From assembly GCA_000746015.1 (NCBI GenBank), contig JQKK01000004.1, forward strand, positions 124,001 through 188,000: a stretch of 64,000 nt of DNA, given 5' to 3'. Shown here piece after piece: positions 49,571 through 58,722 of the stretch. The number at the start of each line of letters is the position of its first letter. Within the stretch, counting starts at the first letter, position 1. Below the pieces are notes generated by a model. It saw only the letters and a program-made list of their open reading frames with translations, was not told where the DNA came from and searched no databases. The DNA is from Lachnospiraceae bacterium MA2020 (GTDB lineage Bacteria > Bacillota > Clostridia > Lachnospirales > Lachnospiraceae). A program made the position numbers and the translations under genes.

Positions 49571-51574
49571 ATGGCAGCTGACAATGATTTAATCGTGGCA
49601 GTTGGACGCATGAAGAAAGGCGAGGAAGAAGGGTTTAACCTCGTTTATCAGAAGACATATAATTATGTATATTTCAGAGCGCGGCAGATCATGAAAGATG
49701 ATGAGGACGCACTTGATCTGGTACAGATTGTATATATTGAAGCGTATAAATCGATTGACACGTTAGATAAGCCAGAAAATATATTTGCGTGGCTCGGAGC
49801 GATTACCTATAGACAGGGTATGAAAATATTCCGTAAGAAAAACGAAATACTCCTTGATGAAGAGCTTAAAGAAGAGGTTTTTGGAAACATAGTGAGTGAA
49901 GACACCAGTACTCAGCCAGAGCTGTCTGCTGAACAAAAGGAGCAGCAGAAGGCAATTCAGGAGCTTATTGATCAGCTTCCTGAGGCTCAGAGGACTACTT
50001 TGGTTGCGTTTTATTACGACGGACTGACCGTTGATGAGATCGCAGACACCATGGAGTGTTCATCCGGTACAGTAAAAAGCCGTCTTAATTATGCAAGAAA
50101 CTTTTTGAGAAAACATCTGGAGGGCAGCAGTTCTGCAAAGCAGAGCAAGGTTGGTGCCATGGCTATAACAGGTATAGCCATTTACGGTGCTATACAGGCT
50201 ATGTCAGAGCAGACTGTAATGGCAGCACCTGTTGCACAGAATATGTACAACAGTATCTGTCAGGGAGTTGGCATTGCAGCAGGAACACTTGCTATAGCAG
50301 GCGGGGTTGCTGGCGCAGGAGTTTCGGCAGCAGGCGCTGCAGCAGGTGCTTCAGCTACTGGTTCAGCAACTACAGCGGCAACGGTTTCAGCAGGTAATGC
50401 GGCAGCTTCGGCAGCAGTAGGCGCTTCGGCAAGTGCGGCTGCAGCAGGAGGAACAGCAGCGGGGGCTGCAACAACAGCGGCTACAGCGGCAACGACAGCA
50501 GCAACAGTTGGTACTGCAAAGTCAGTAGCGGTAGCAGTGGCAGTAGCAGTGGCAGGTACAGGAGTTGGTACAGCAGTTGTTACTAACAATTCTGAGACAA
50601 AGGATGTAATGGTAAGTGCAGACCACGTTGTTTCACTTAACAATTATCCTGTGGGTGACGAGGATATTTCAGGAAATATTGTGATCTCAGCAAATGAGAT
50701 AATATCTGATAACTCTGTATCTTTGGATAAGGCCAATGACGTATCTCAGAGCGGCAATAATAATAAAAGTGAGGAGGCAAAGAAAGCAGAAGAATCCTCA
50801 CACAGCGACAATACTTCCAAGAAAAAGAAGAAGGATGTTATTCCTGAAAAGGATGGTATTGAAGAAAAGAAGGTATTTACAGTTTCTAATAATGCCAGAG
50901 AGAGGATTGCCAATTCAGCTGCCTCAGTACTTTTCTATACAGGAAAGAAGAAGTACGACAGCAGCATAGATAATGATACTTTGAATGCTGCTTATCAGTT
51001 TGGTCAGAATATCGTTGCTTCAACATCTAACTATACAACGATTTCTAAAAATGAAGCATACATTGATATGAGTAATGTCGGCCTTGTTGAGACTGATGGC
51101 AAAAAGATCAAGATGAAGGGTACATTTGTCTATGGCAAGATAAATGATAAAGGTGAGTGGGAAGCTCAGAAGTTCAGCTTTACTCTTTCGGGTAAGGTTG
51201 ATGAAGAAGATACATCACTTTATGGCATTGTAGCCAAGAAGCTTCTTATAAAACCTGTAAATGGCGTGGAAGCCCTTGATATGGGAGCAGATGTTGCAGA
51301 TTCTACAGTTGATGATACAGTCGATAATGTATCTGATATTACAGAAGGTTTGTCAGAGCCTGAGGAAAATGAGCAGGCCAACAGCGGTGCAGTCAGTGAT
51401 AATTCCGCAAGCGGCACAGTTAGCAGCAATGCTGGTTCTGTCAGTGATGACGCTATAAAGGCTGCTGAAGCACCGGAAACCGTATCTGATGATATTGTTA
51501 TGGATATATCGGATATATCCGGAGATGTTTTAGCCGGTGAGGTTTCTGATAATTCCGCAGAAGCAAGTGAGTAA
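49571..51574 (+). CDS. ECF sigma factor fused to Ala-rich membrane segment and large C-terminal domain
   Basis: A 667-residue fusion. Residues about 20-90 are sigma region 2 (FNLVYQKTYNYVYFRARQIM, DALDLVQIVYIEAYKSI). Residues about 127-182 are region 4 (LPEAQRTTLVAFYYDGLTVDEIADTM, SSGTVKSRLNYARNFLRKHL). Then come a hydrophobic stretch (about 195-211), an extreme Ala/Gly/Thr-rich region (about 237-336) ending in a probable membrane helix (VAVAVAVAVAGTGVGTAVV), and a soluble 320-residue C-terminal part with many Asp/Ser repeats and a folded core at about 435-560. Ordinary ECF factors are under 200 residues. The layout suggests a membrane-tethered sigma factor with an external sensing domain; the topology is inferred. 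GAAGGAG precedes the ATG. Confidence 0.8.
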   Translation: MAADNDLIVAVGRMKKGEEEGFNLVYQKTYNYVYFRARQIMKDDEDALDLVQIVYIEAYKSIDTLDKPENIFAWLGAITYRQGMKIFRKKNEILLDEELKEEVFGNIVSEDTSTQPELSAEQKEQQKAIQELIDQLPEAQRTTLVAFYYDGLTVDEIADTMECSSGTVKSRLNYARNFLRKHLEGSSSAKQSKVGAMAITGIAIYGAIQAMSEQTVMAAPVAQNMYNSICQGVGIAAGTLAIAGGVAGAGVSAAGAAAGASATGSATTAATVSAGNAAASAAVGASASAAAAGGTAAGAATTAATAATTAATVGTAKSVAVAVAVAVAGTGVGTAVVTNNSETKDVMVSADHVVSLNNYPVGDEDISGNIVISANEIISDNSVSLDKANDVSQSGNNNKSEEAKKAEESSHSDNTSKKKKKDVIPEKDGIEEKKVFTVSNNARERIANSAASVLFYTGKKKYDSSIDNDTLNAAYQFGQNIVASTSNYTTISKNEAYIDMSNVGLVETDGKKIKMKGTFVYGKINDKGEWEAQKFSFTLSGKVDEEDTSLYGIVAKKLLIKPVNGVEALDMGADVADSTVDDTVDNVSDITEGLSEPEENEQANSGAVSDNSASGTVSSNAGSVSDDAIKAAEAPETVSDDIVMDISDISGDVLAGEVSDNSAEASE

Positions 51575-51596
51575 TAAATAAAAAAATGATCTAACC

Positions 51597-51631
51597 AGAG
51601 GCGGTGCTAAAAAGTTGCATCGCCTCTTTAT
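51597..51631 (+). terminator. Terminator of the fused sigma gene
   Basis: AGAGGCGGTGC (51597-51607) pairs with GCATCGCCTCT (51617-51627, one G-T pair), followed by TTATT. Its right arm overlaps the -35 of the next promoter. Confidence 0.8.
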
Positions 51632-51643
51632 TATATGTATAAT
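51615..51643 (+). promoter_or_regulatory. Promoter of the DUF5717-DUF5716-TPR-membrane operon
   Basis: TTGCAT (51615-51620), a 17-bp spacer and a perfect TATAAT (51638-51643). Transcription from about 51650 makes the ATG at 51635 unusable and supports the start at 51683. Confidence 0.7.
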
Positions 51644-51682
51644 AATATTGGACTTTATGTCGCAGAGGAGGTTTTAAACAGT

Positions 51683-54600
51683 ATGGACAGCCATATCGCT
51701 GATATACTAAACGGAAAATTTGAATACGATGTGGGGACTCTTACTATTCCGGAGCGCAGGATCGAGTGTGATGCTGTGCTTGGAGAAAAGACAGCCGGGG
51801 TTTTTCATCTTGTCTCGCCGTCAATGAGAAAGTGTACGGGAGCCATTTATTCTAATGAGCCAAGGCTGGTCTGTGATAGGAGGAGTTTCTCTGCAAGCAG
51901 TGTGGAGGTCCACTATACATTTGATACAACAGGTCTTGAAATAGGAGATATAGTTAAAGGAGAGATAAATATTATCTCCGATGCGGGCGAGTATCATCTG
52001 CCGTTTGTTTTTAATATACATCGTCATTTCACCCAGTCTTCAGAGGGTAAGATAAAAAACTTATTCCACTTTACAAATTTAGCAAGATCAAATTTTGATG
52101 AGGCAGTAGAGGTTTTTTATGGAAAAGATTTTGAAGATATCTTTACCGGTGTGGATGAAAGATATCTTGGACTTTATAAGCCTTTCAGCATAAGAAAAGA
52201 TTCAAGAGAAAATGTTGAAGAGTTTCTTATAGCCGTACATAAAAAGACACCTGTATCATACTCTCTTAATCGCAATGAGATAGAGGTAAGTACAAATGGT
52301 GAGGATAAGTGTTGTGAGATAGTTATTTCAAAAAATGGTTGGGGCGATGTGAGTCTCAGAGTTGTTTCCAGATCTGATTTCATTGTATGTGAAAAGCAGT
52401 ATTTAGCAAATGATGATTTCAAAAATGACACATGCGTTATCAAGCTTTTGATGATCGGCGAGGCGATGCACGCAGGAAACAATTATGGAGAGGTTACGAT
52501 CTCGGGCACACATTTTGCTGATTCGATCTCAGTTGTTGCGCATCGCTCTGTTAGAAATAACAGTGACATACTTGAAAGACAAAAAATAGAGTATGCACTT
52601 ATGAATGAATTTATAAGATTCCGTCTCCATGATATCAAGACAGATGTGTGGTGCAAGGCTTCGCTTGTTTATATTGAAAAGATCACATCGCACAACCCTA
52701 ATGATATATCCGCAAGGTTATATATGGTTCATGTTTTGATAACCGGAAACAGGATCGCTGAAGCTCAGTCGGTACTGAGACATGTCAAAGGCCAGTTTGA
52801 CATGAGAAGTGAAGGTGAAGAATACGAGGCATATGTGCTTTATCTCGAAGCGATGCTTGACAGAGATGAGGTCAGAGTAAAAAAGAATGCTCAGCTTGTC
52901 AGAGATATGTATGTTAATAATACTCTTTCTTCAAGGCTTTTGTGGCTTCTTTTGTATATGGATGAGAAGTACGAAGCAGATAGTGAAGAAAAGATAAATA
53001 TGATGTCCAGTCTCTTTTTACGTGGTGGCAACAGTCCTCTTATATATGTCGAGGCATTTGATATGTTTACAAAGGATCCGAAGCTCCTTACAAGCATGTC
53101 AGAGTTTGAGACAAATGTCCTTTGGTGGGGTGTAAAGAGAGGAAGATTTGCTGATAATCTTGTACAGAGGATGATCTTTCACGGAAGCCGTTTGAAGGAA
53201 TATAGCCCTGTATATGTAAGGCTGATGGGTGAGTATTACAAGAAGTTTAAACTGGAGGAAATTCTTGGTGCTATCTGCAGCCACCTTATACAGAATCATG
53301 TCGCACTTGACAGTCATTTTAAGTGGTTTAAGCTTGCGGCTCTTTCACAGATCAAGATCACTAGGCTTTACGAATACTATATGTATTCCTTTCCGGAGGA
53401 TACAGTGGAGCTGATCGACAGATCTGTACTTATGTACTTCAAGATGGGAGCAGACCTCACTGACGACAGAACTACGCTTCTTTATGTGAATCTTATAAAA
53501 CACGCAGGCACAGCAGGTGATTATCTGGCTATATATAATCCGCAGATCTGCGAGTTTGCGCTGAGGATGGCGGAGCTAGGCAAGATAAATGAGAATCTGT
53601 CGATAATATATGAGTATGTTCTTTCATTTTCAAATATGGATAAACGCCAAGAGTTCTTAAGGGCTCTTTGCAAGCTTGCTTTTGTGCATAAAGTGACGGT
53701 TAAAGATAAGTCGATGAAGACCGTAAGTGTAGTTGAAAATGGCCTTATCAAAGAGCACAGATATATCCTGTCAAAGGGCGAAGCTTATGTAAGCGTATAT
53801 AGTAACGATTATGTGCTTATATTTGAAGATGAATATGGCAATCGTACAGTTGACAGACATGATGTAGAGGATAAGAGACTTCTGCAGCCACTGAGGCTTG
53901 ACAGTAGCATCAGGGAGTACCTGGCGGATGATATAGGAAGTGCAGTTTACATTTGCCGATATGGCAGGAAATTTATCGAAGTCGATGAGGGAAATGCTGG
54001 TGCTGTAAAGAGTCTTGTTATGTCAGATGAGATCAGTAACAGTGAAAAGGATGAGATGCGTAAAAATCTCATGCACTATTACTACGATAAAAATCTGACC
54101 GAGGAACTTGATGAGCTCCTTATAAGGACGGATATGTCAAAGGTCGGAGCATCTGTAAGGCCAGAGATCATTCGCTACATGGTTATCCGTGGTATGCCTG
54201 ATCGTGCTTATGCAGTTATCAAAAGGTATGGGGCAGACAGGGTTGATCCTAAAGTAATAGTACGTCTTGTGAGCCGACTTGTAAGCGAAGGGCATGAATG
54301 TGAGGATCGTTTTCTTCGCATACTTGGCTTTAGAGCTTTTAAGCATGGAAAGTATGATGAAAACCTGCTTGCGTTTCTTTCGGAAAATTATTATGGATGC
54401 ATACAGGATCTTAGAGATATATGGAAGGCTGCTTCTGATTTTCACGTTCCGGTTGGAAAACTGGAGCGCAGGATGATGTCACAGATGCTCTTTGCACACT
54501 CATATGTCGGAGAAGCTGATGAGATATTTAAAGACTATGCGGGCAAAGATGGCAATGATGATCTTGCGAAGGCATGGCTCACGTACAGCGCGTATGATTA

Positions 54601-55237
54601 TTTTGTAAAGAACCGGATAACGGGAGATTATGTATTTGAAAGAATATACAGGCTTCTACAGGAAAATGAAGAGTTTGCTGAAGTTGCCAAGATTTCTCTT
54701 TTATACTATTTCTCTCAGAAAGGCAGTGTTCCACAAGACTTTAGAAATGGTATAAGAGCGATAGTCTGCAGCTATCTTCATAAGGGCATTATGCTTGAAT
54801 TCTTTAGAAAATTCAGAGAGTTTGTGCCGGAAGTGGGGCTGTATGATGACAGGACGTTTATAGAGTACAGGACTTCACCTTTCAAGAAGGTTGTCCTTCA
54901 CTATATTGTATCGAAGGAAAACAGCAGTGATTCGGGCTTCTACAACGAGGCTATGAAGAATGTTGTTGAAGGCGTATATGCTAAGAACTTTGTTTTGTTC
55001 TATGGAGAGAGGCTTCAGTACTATATTACTGAGGAGGTAAGGGATAGTTCACAGTTGACCACCAGTCGTACACTGGAGGCTGAAGAAGCAGGTGTAAGTA
55101 ACAGTGAGACACGCTATGAGCTTTTGAATGAGATACTTTTGAGCCGTGATGTCGGCGATACAAAAAGTATGGAAAGCCTTATAGATCTATACATGAATAA
55201 AATGATGCTTTCAGAGCAGAAATTTTCATTAATTTAG
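51683..55237 (+). CDS. DUF5717-like giant protein (1184 residues)
   Basis: A very large soluble protein with no signal peptide. The N-terminal part (about 1-115) is a beta domain (GTLTIPERRIECDAVLGEKT, FSASSVEVHYTFDTTGLEIGDIVKGEINI) like an Ig/MSP fold. A second beta region runs to about 290, and the rest is a long alpha-solenoid of TPR-like helix pairs (for example MVHVLITGNRIAEAQSVL) to the end. I associate it with the Lachnospiraceae DUF5717 family, of unknown function. The ATG at 51683 is used because AGAGGAGG precedes it and the promoter lies before it. It is the first gene of a four-gene operon, with 9 bases to the next. Confidence 0.7.
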   Translation: MDSHIADILNGKFEYDVGTLTIPERRIECDAVLGEKTAGVFHLVSPSMRKCTGAIYSNEPRLVCDRRSFSASSVEVHYTFDTTGLEIGDIVKGEINIISDAGEYHLPFVFNIHRHFTQSSEGKIKNLFHFTNLARSNFDEAVEVFYGKDFEDIFTGVDERYLGLYKPFSIRKDSRENVEEFLIAVHKKTPVSYSLNRNEIEVSTNGEDKCCEIVISKNGWGDVSLRVVSRSDFIVCEKQYLANDDFKNDTCVIKLLMIGEAMHAGNNYGEVTISGTHFADSISVVAHRSVRNNSDILERQKIEYALMNEFIRFRLHDIKTDVWCKASLVYIEKITSHNPNDISARLYMVHVLITGNRIAEAQSVLRHVKGQFDMRSEGEEYEAYVLYLEAMLDRDEVRVKKNAQLVRDMYVNNTLSSRLLWLLLYMDEKYEADSEEKINMMSSLFLRGGNSPLIYVEAFDMFTKDPKLLTSMSEFETNVLWWGVKRGRFADNLVQRMIFHGSRLKEYSPVYVRLMGEYYKKFKLEEILGAICSHLIQNHVALDSHFKWFKLAALSQIKITRLYEYYMYSFPEDTVELIDRSVLMYFKMGADLTDDRTTLLYVNLIKHAGTAGDYLAIYNPQICEFALRMAELGKINENLSIIYEYVLSFSNMDKRQEFLRALCKLAFVHKVTVKDKSMKTVSVVENGLIKEHRYILSKGEAYVSVYSNDYVLIFEDEYGNRTVDRHDVEDKRLLQPLRLDSSIREYLADDIGSAVYICRYGRKFIEVDEGNAGAVKSLVMSDEISNSEKDEMRKNLMHYYYDKNLTEELDELLIRTDMSKVGASVRPEIIRYMVIRGMPDRAYAVIKRYGADRVDPKVIVRLVSRLVSEGHECEDRFLRILGFRAFKHGKYDENLLAFLSENYYGCIQDLRDIWKAASDFHVPVGKLERRMMSQMLFAHSYVGEADEIFKDYAGKDGNDDLAKAWLTYSAYDYFVKNRITGDYVFERIYRLLQENEEFAEVAKISLLYYFSQKGSVPQDFRNGIRAIVCSYLHKGIMLEFFRKFREFVPEVGLYDDRTFIEYRTSPFKKVVLHYIVSKENSSDSGFYNEAMKNVVEGVYAKNFVLFYGERLQYYITEEVRDSSQLTTSRTLEAEEAGVSNSETRYELLNEILLSRDVGDTKSMESLIDLYMNKMMLSEQKFSLI

Positions 55238-55246
55238 AGATTAGAT

Positions 55247-56506
55247 ATGACAGAGAGAACAACAGCAATAGGTATAGACCTAAGAGATGATTATTCAGAA
55301 ATTTCATATTGCATTAAAGAAGAGTCAAATGTAGTCACATATAAGGCTGGGGAAGAAGAGGAAAATTTTGAGATCCCTACAGTTGCATGCAAGCTGCCGG
55401 GTGACGGGGAGTGGTTCTTTGGACTTGAAGCTATAGCAACTGCAGATGAATACGGACTTTCATTAGTAACAGGATTGATAAACAAGGCTATCATTGGCAA
55501 GAGGATTTTTGCCAATGATAGCGAAACAATAGATCCGGTAAGGCTTTTGGGAATGTACATATCATATCTTATGGAGCTTCCGAAAGAGGTTTCGAAATAT
55601 GATATAGCATCAATAGTGGTCACGGTAGACAAGGTTGCAGCTGAGATTCCCTTTATTCTTGACAGGGCATTGGAAAGTTATAAAAAAGATGTCCCTTATA
55701 TGAGATATGTAAGCCATGCGGAGAGCTTTTTCTACTACGCGCTGAGTCATCCGATAGAGCTATGGAGAGATGGCGTGCTTTTGTATGATTATACGGATGA
55801 ACACTTCAGAATGTCGCGACTTTTGATCGATACTTCGCTTAAACCTGCTGTAGTGCAGACTGCAGAGCAGCTTTTTGAAGATATGATACCTTTCTCTGAG
55901 GATAATTCTGAAGTATATGACAATATGTTCCGCGAGATCACAGAGACTGAGATAATGAAAGGACGTGTGTCAGCAGTTTATCTGACAGGAAGCGTTTTCA
56001 AGGGCAGATGGGCTGAAAAGACATTCAGATTTTTGTGTTCGAGGTCAAGAGTTTTTGCCGGGCAGAATCTTTATACAAAGGGTGCATGTTATGCGGCGGC
56101 AGATCTTGCCGGTTGGACACGACTTGGAAGCAGATACATATTTATGGATGAGACAAGGCTTCATGCCAACATTGCTCTGAGGGCAGAGAGTGAAGGCAAG
56201 GAGATGCTTGTGGATCTGGTCAGTGCCGGAGTGAGCTGGTATGACGTAAATGCTTCTTTTGAGTGCATGCTTGGAACTGACAGAAAGATAGATCTTGTGA
56301 TAAAGAGTTGTGATGACGGAGAAGAGAGAAATGTGGTCATAAGATGTGACTGGATACCGGAGCGGCCTGAAAGGACCACAAGAGTTTATATTTCTCTTTA
56401 CTGTCCTAATGAGGGGCAGCTTTCGATCAGAGTGACAGACATGGGATTTGGAGAGATATTCCAGTCTGCAGGCATGACAAAAGAAGAATTAATAGAAATT
56501 TTTTAA
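55247..56506 (+). CDS. DUF5716-like protein with Hsp70/actin-type fold
   Basis: A 419-residue soluble protein. TAIGIDLRDDYSEISYCI at the N-terminus is placed like the phosphate-1 loop of Hsp70/FtsA proteins, SIVVTVDKVAAEIPFIL resembles the connecting strand, and VYLTGSVFKGRWAEKT resembles the adenosine motif. The Gly-rich phosphate-2 loop is altered (VLLYDYTDEHF), so ATP binding is uncertain. The C-terminal 130 residues form a beta domain (MLVDLVSAGVSWYDVNASFECMLG), probably what Pfam names DUF5716_C. It follows the giant gene by 9 bases and the TPR gene by 12. A scaffold or chaperone-like role is inferred only. Confidence 0.65.
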   Translation: MTERTTAIGIDLRDDYSEISYCIKEESNVVTYKAGEEEENFEIPTVACKLPGDGEWFFGLEAIATADEYGLSLVTGLINKAIIGKRIFANDSETIDPVRLLGMYISYLMELPKEVSKYDIASIVVTVDKVAAEIPFILDRALESYKKDVPYMRYVSHAESFFYYALSHPIELWRDGVLLYDYTDEHFRMSRLLIDTSLKPAVVQTAEQLFEDMIPFSEDNSEVYDNMFREITETEIMKGRVSAVYLTGSVFKGRWAEKTFRFLCSRSRVFAGQNLYTKGACYAAADLAGWTRLGSRYIFMDETRLHANIALRAESEGKEMLVDLVSAGVSWYDVNASFECMLGTDRKIDLVIKSCDDGEERNVVIRCDWIPERPERTTRVYISLYCPNEGQLSIRVTDMGFGEIFQSAGMTKEELIEIF

Positions 56507-56518
56507 TGAGGATAAGAA

Positions 56519-57283
56519 ATGGTTTATCTTTGTATAGGGCGGCGTTCTGCCACACCATATTACATAGAGGGCTCGGGGATAGGTATATATTCCTTTGAGG
56601 AGCTTGCATATTACATACGAGAGAATCTTTTAATGCTCGATACGACTATCATGGATGACAGACTCTGTAACTTCATGGATAGAGAGCTTGGCTTGACGGA
56701 TCTTGCAGATAAGCTTTCGCATATTATAAATAGTGGTGGAAGTCTTACGGATTTTGTTGAGGCATTTTTCTTCTATACACATTTTGCTTCTGTTGCAGAG
56801 ATAGAAAACATGAAAAGGCAGCTTGCTTCAAGAGGTACACTCAGTAAGTCGGAGAAGTACAGGATGAAGGGCGATTTCCTTATAAAAGGCGGCAAGTATA
56901 CAGCAGCTGTCAATGAGTACAATATGGCATACGATTGTGTGGATGAGGAGCAGAGACCTAAGGAGGCTGCGAGGATCCTGCACAATAAGGGGGTAGCGTT
57001 TGCGAGGATGTTTTATTTTTCTGATGCTGCGGAGTGCTTTAAGAGAGCATACGAGCTTAATCCTACATCGCAGAGCTCAAAAGAGCAGTATGACAGTGCT
57101 GTGCAGATCATGAACGGATATATTGAGGGTGTACAGGATAATCTGGAAGGCGCAGCATACAGAAAGTATTATAAGTACAAAAAGAGACGGGAAAATGAGG
57201 ATATAGCATCATGCAGGGAGTCTTTGGATGAGCTGATCGAAGAACTTGAAAATTCCTATAGGAAATCATTTTCTTCATTCTGA
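56519..57283 (+). CDS. TPR-containing protein of unknown function
   Basis: A 254-residue soluble protein. The first 110 residues are helical without a known domain (YSFEELAYYIRENLLMLD). Residues about 118-190 form two TPR units (GDFLIKGGKYTAAVNEYNMAYD and HNKGVAFARMFYFSDAAECFKRAYELNP). The C-terminus is a charged helix (KYYKYKKRRENEDIASCRESLDELIEELE). It is the third gene of the operon, with GAGGAT before the ATG. TPRs suggest binding to one of the operon partners, perhaps the membrane protein that follows. Confidence 0.7.
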   Translation: MVYLCIGRRSATPYYIEGSGIGIYSFEELAYYIRENLLMLDTTIMDDRLCNFMDRELGLTDLADKLSHIINSGGSLTDFVEAFFFYTHFASVAEIENMKRQLASRGTLSKSEKYRMKGDFLIKGGKYTAAVNEYNMAYDCVDEEQRPKEAARILHNKGVAFARMFYFSDAAECFKRAYELNPTSQSSKEQYDSAVQIMNGYIEGVQDNLEGAAYRKYYKYKKRRENEDIASCRESLDELIEELENSYRKSFSSF

Positions 57284-57312
57284 CATCCTGAGTGATTAAT
57301 GAGGGGGTACTT

Positions 57313-58509
57313 ATGGGACTGATAAAATGGCTTAAGGGGAAGTTTAACAAGGCTAAGGTAGAAGATTTTGAGGCTGAGTATATTGAAGATGGCGAGATAA
57401 GGGAGATCGAGCAGCCTATTAAAAGGTCATCACTCAATATACGTGATGATGCACAGAGGATGCGCTATATTAAAAACTGCTGCGAGCAGATGCAGGAGGC
57501 AGGAGATGAGATCGACAAGGCTTCTATGGAATACAGGCTTGTCACTGACTACTTAAAGGACATTGAGATCATCGAGGCGTTGCCGGCAGATGTACGGGGC
57601 AGGATCAATAAGTGTGCTGACAGGATAGTTAAGATTGAAAGGGATAGCGTAGCAAATCGTGAAAATCTTGGCAAGATTCCGGAAGAAGAGTACCAGACAA
57701 TACTCAGATATGAGTCAGAGATTAAAGAAGATATTGAGAAGATTGTCAAAAATGAAGATTATAAGGAGCTTGTAAGATCTGATATGCAAAAGCTTGACAG
57801 TGAGAAAGCGATCAATGTGTATCATAGAAATGAGCTCATCTCATCGATGAAGGGACTTAAGAATCTGTTTCTGATCACTGTCACGGCATCTTTTGCGGCA
57901 GCGGTGATCCTGGCGGTATTATATGCAGCAGCTAAGTTGGATGTTACAGCCGGCTTTATCCTGCTTGCTGCAATTATTGCTATTGCTTTTACACTTGAAT
58001 ATATGAGCTATTCCAAGGCGAGTATTAAGCTAAAAAGAGTCGAGTCCTATATAAATCTTGTCATAAGCAGCCAGAATACTGTAAAGATAAGATATGTGAA
58101 TATTTCGAATCTTTTGGAATATGAGTATAGAAAGTATAAGACAAATTCTTCTGAGGAGCTTAAGGAATCTTACGAGGGATTTTTGGAAGAAAAGAGGGCG
58201 AGAGATTTTCTTCAGAGAGCAAATTCTGAATCGGCTTTAGAAAAGCAGCGCCTCATAAAGCTCATGCAGGATATACATCTGAGGGATTGTTCTATCTGGA
58301 CAAAGCAATGCGAGGCACTTATCAATCCTAAGGAAATGGTTGAAGTAAGGCATGATCTCAATCAACGCAGGCAGTCGCTGAGAAAGAGGATTGAGTACAA
58401 TACGGTAAATCGTGATAATTCTAAAGATGAGATAAATGATATTGCGAAGAAGTATCCGGAATATGGACAGGAAATACTTGATATAGTTTCTTCATATTTA
58501 GTCTCATGA
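57313..58509 (+). CDS. Coiled-coil protein with a central membrane hairpin
   Basis: A 398-residue protein. The acidic N-terminal part and coiled coil (about 45-170, rich in Glu, Lys, Ile) lead to two adjacent membrane helices (about 181-232: LFLITVTASFAAAVILAVLY and AGFILLAAIIAIAFTLEYM). A second long coiled coil (about 238-385) follows. Both ends should therefore be cytoplasmic, with only a short loop outside. I do not recognise the family. The ATG at 57313 is used because GAGGGGG precedes it; the frame start at 57292 has no site. As the last gene of the operon it probably anchors the soluble partners at the membrane. Confidence 0.65.
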   Translation: MGLIKWLKGKFNKAKVEDFEAEYIEDGEIREIEQPIKRSSLNIRDDAQRMRYIKNCCEQMQEAGDEIDKASMEYRLVTDYLKDIEIIEALPADVRGRINKCADRIVKIERDSVANRENLGKIPEEEYQTILRYESEIKEDIEKIVKNEDYKELVRSDMQKLDSEKAINVYHRNELISSMKGLKNLFLITVTASFAAAVILAVLYAAAKLDVTAGFILLAAIIAIAFTLEYMSYSKASIKLKRVESYINLVISSQNTVKIRYVNISNLLEYEYRKYKTNSSEELKESYEGFLEEKRARDFLQRANSESALEKQRLIKLMQDIHLRDCSIWTKQCEALINPKEMVEVRHDLNQRRQSLRKRIEYNTVNRDNSKDEINDIAKKYPEYGQEILDIVSSYLVS

Positions 58510-58522
58510 AAACTTGATAAAG

Positions 58523-58563
58523 AAAGCCACATGATATATAATCGATATCGTGTGGCTTTTATT
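58523..58563 (+). terminator. Terminator of the four-gene operon
   Basis: A 15-position stem with wobble (58523-58537 with 58545-58559), short loop, followed by TATTT. Confidence 0.8.
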
Positions 58564-58614
58564 TATATAATCTTAAAAATTATAAAAAGTCGCACAGGCA
58601 GCTGATAACAACTT

Positions 58615-58680
58615 TATAATAGGAGCCAGATACCGTTCGAAGTTGCGAAGCAGCGAGATTACGGGATCGGCCCCGAACGG
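58615..58680 (+). promoter_or_regulatory. purF leader: TATAAT and paired CCGTTCG/CGAACGG elements
   Basis: TATAAT (58615-58620) lacks a good -35. CCGTTCG (58633-58639) and CGAACGG (58674-58680) are perfect complements enclosing a GTTGC-GAA-GCAGC hairpin (58642-58654). Read as DNA, the two arms are oppositely oriented CCGAAC-like cores, as in the PurBoxes of Firmicute PurR. Read as RNA they make a closed stem. No known purine, PRPP or ZTP riboswitch consensus was recognised. Confidence 0.5.
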
Positions 58681-58722
58681 ATTTAGTCACATTACAAACC
58701 AGCATTATTATAGGAGAAATTA

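Noticed and set aside
50281-50580. Tandem repeat or CRISPR-like array
   Set aside because: The repetition is of Ala/Gly/Thr codons within one open frame and has no constant unit or spacers. No CRISPR array was found anywhere in the window.
50260-50643. 127-codon antisense ORF opposite the Ala-rich region
   Set aside because: It is a shadow of the repeated Ala/Gly codons of the sigma fusion; it has no ribosome site and the composition is only Ala/Pro/Val/Thr.
58591-58620. CGCACAGGCA upstream of purF as part of a c-di-GMP-I riboswitch
   Set aside because: The second conserved strand (GGACGCAAAGCC) and the tetraloop-receptor pair are missing.
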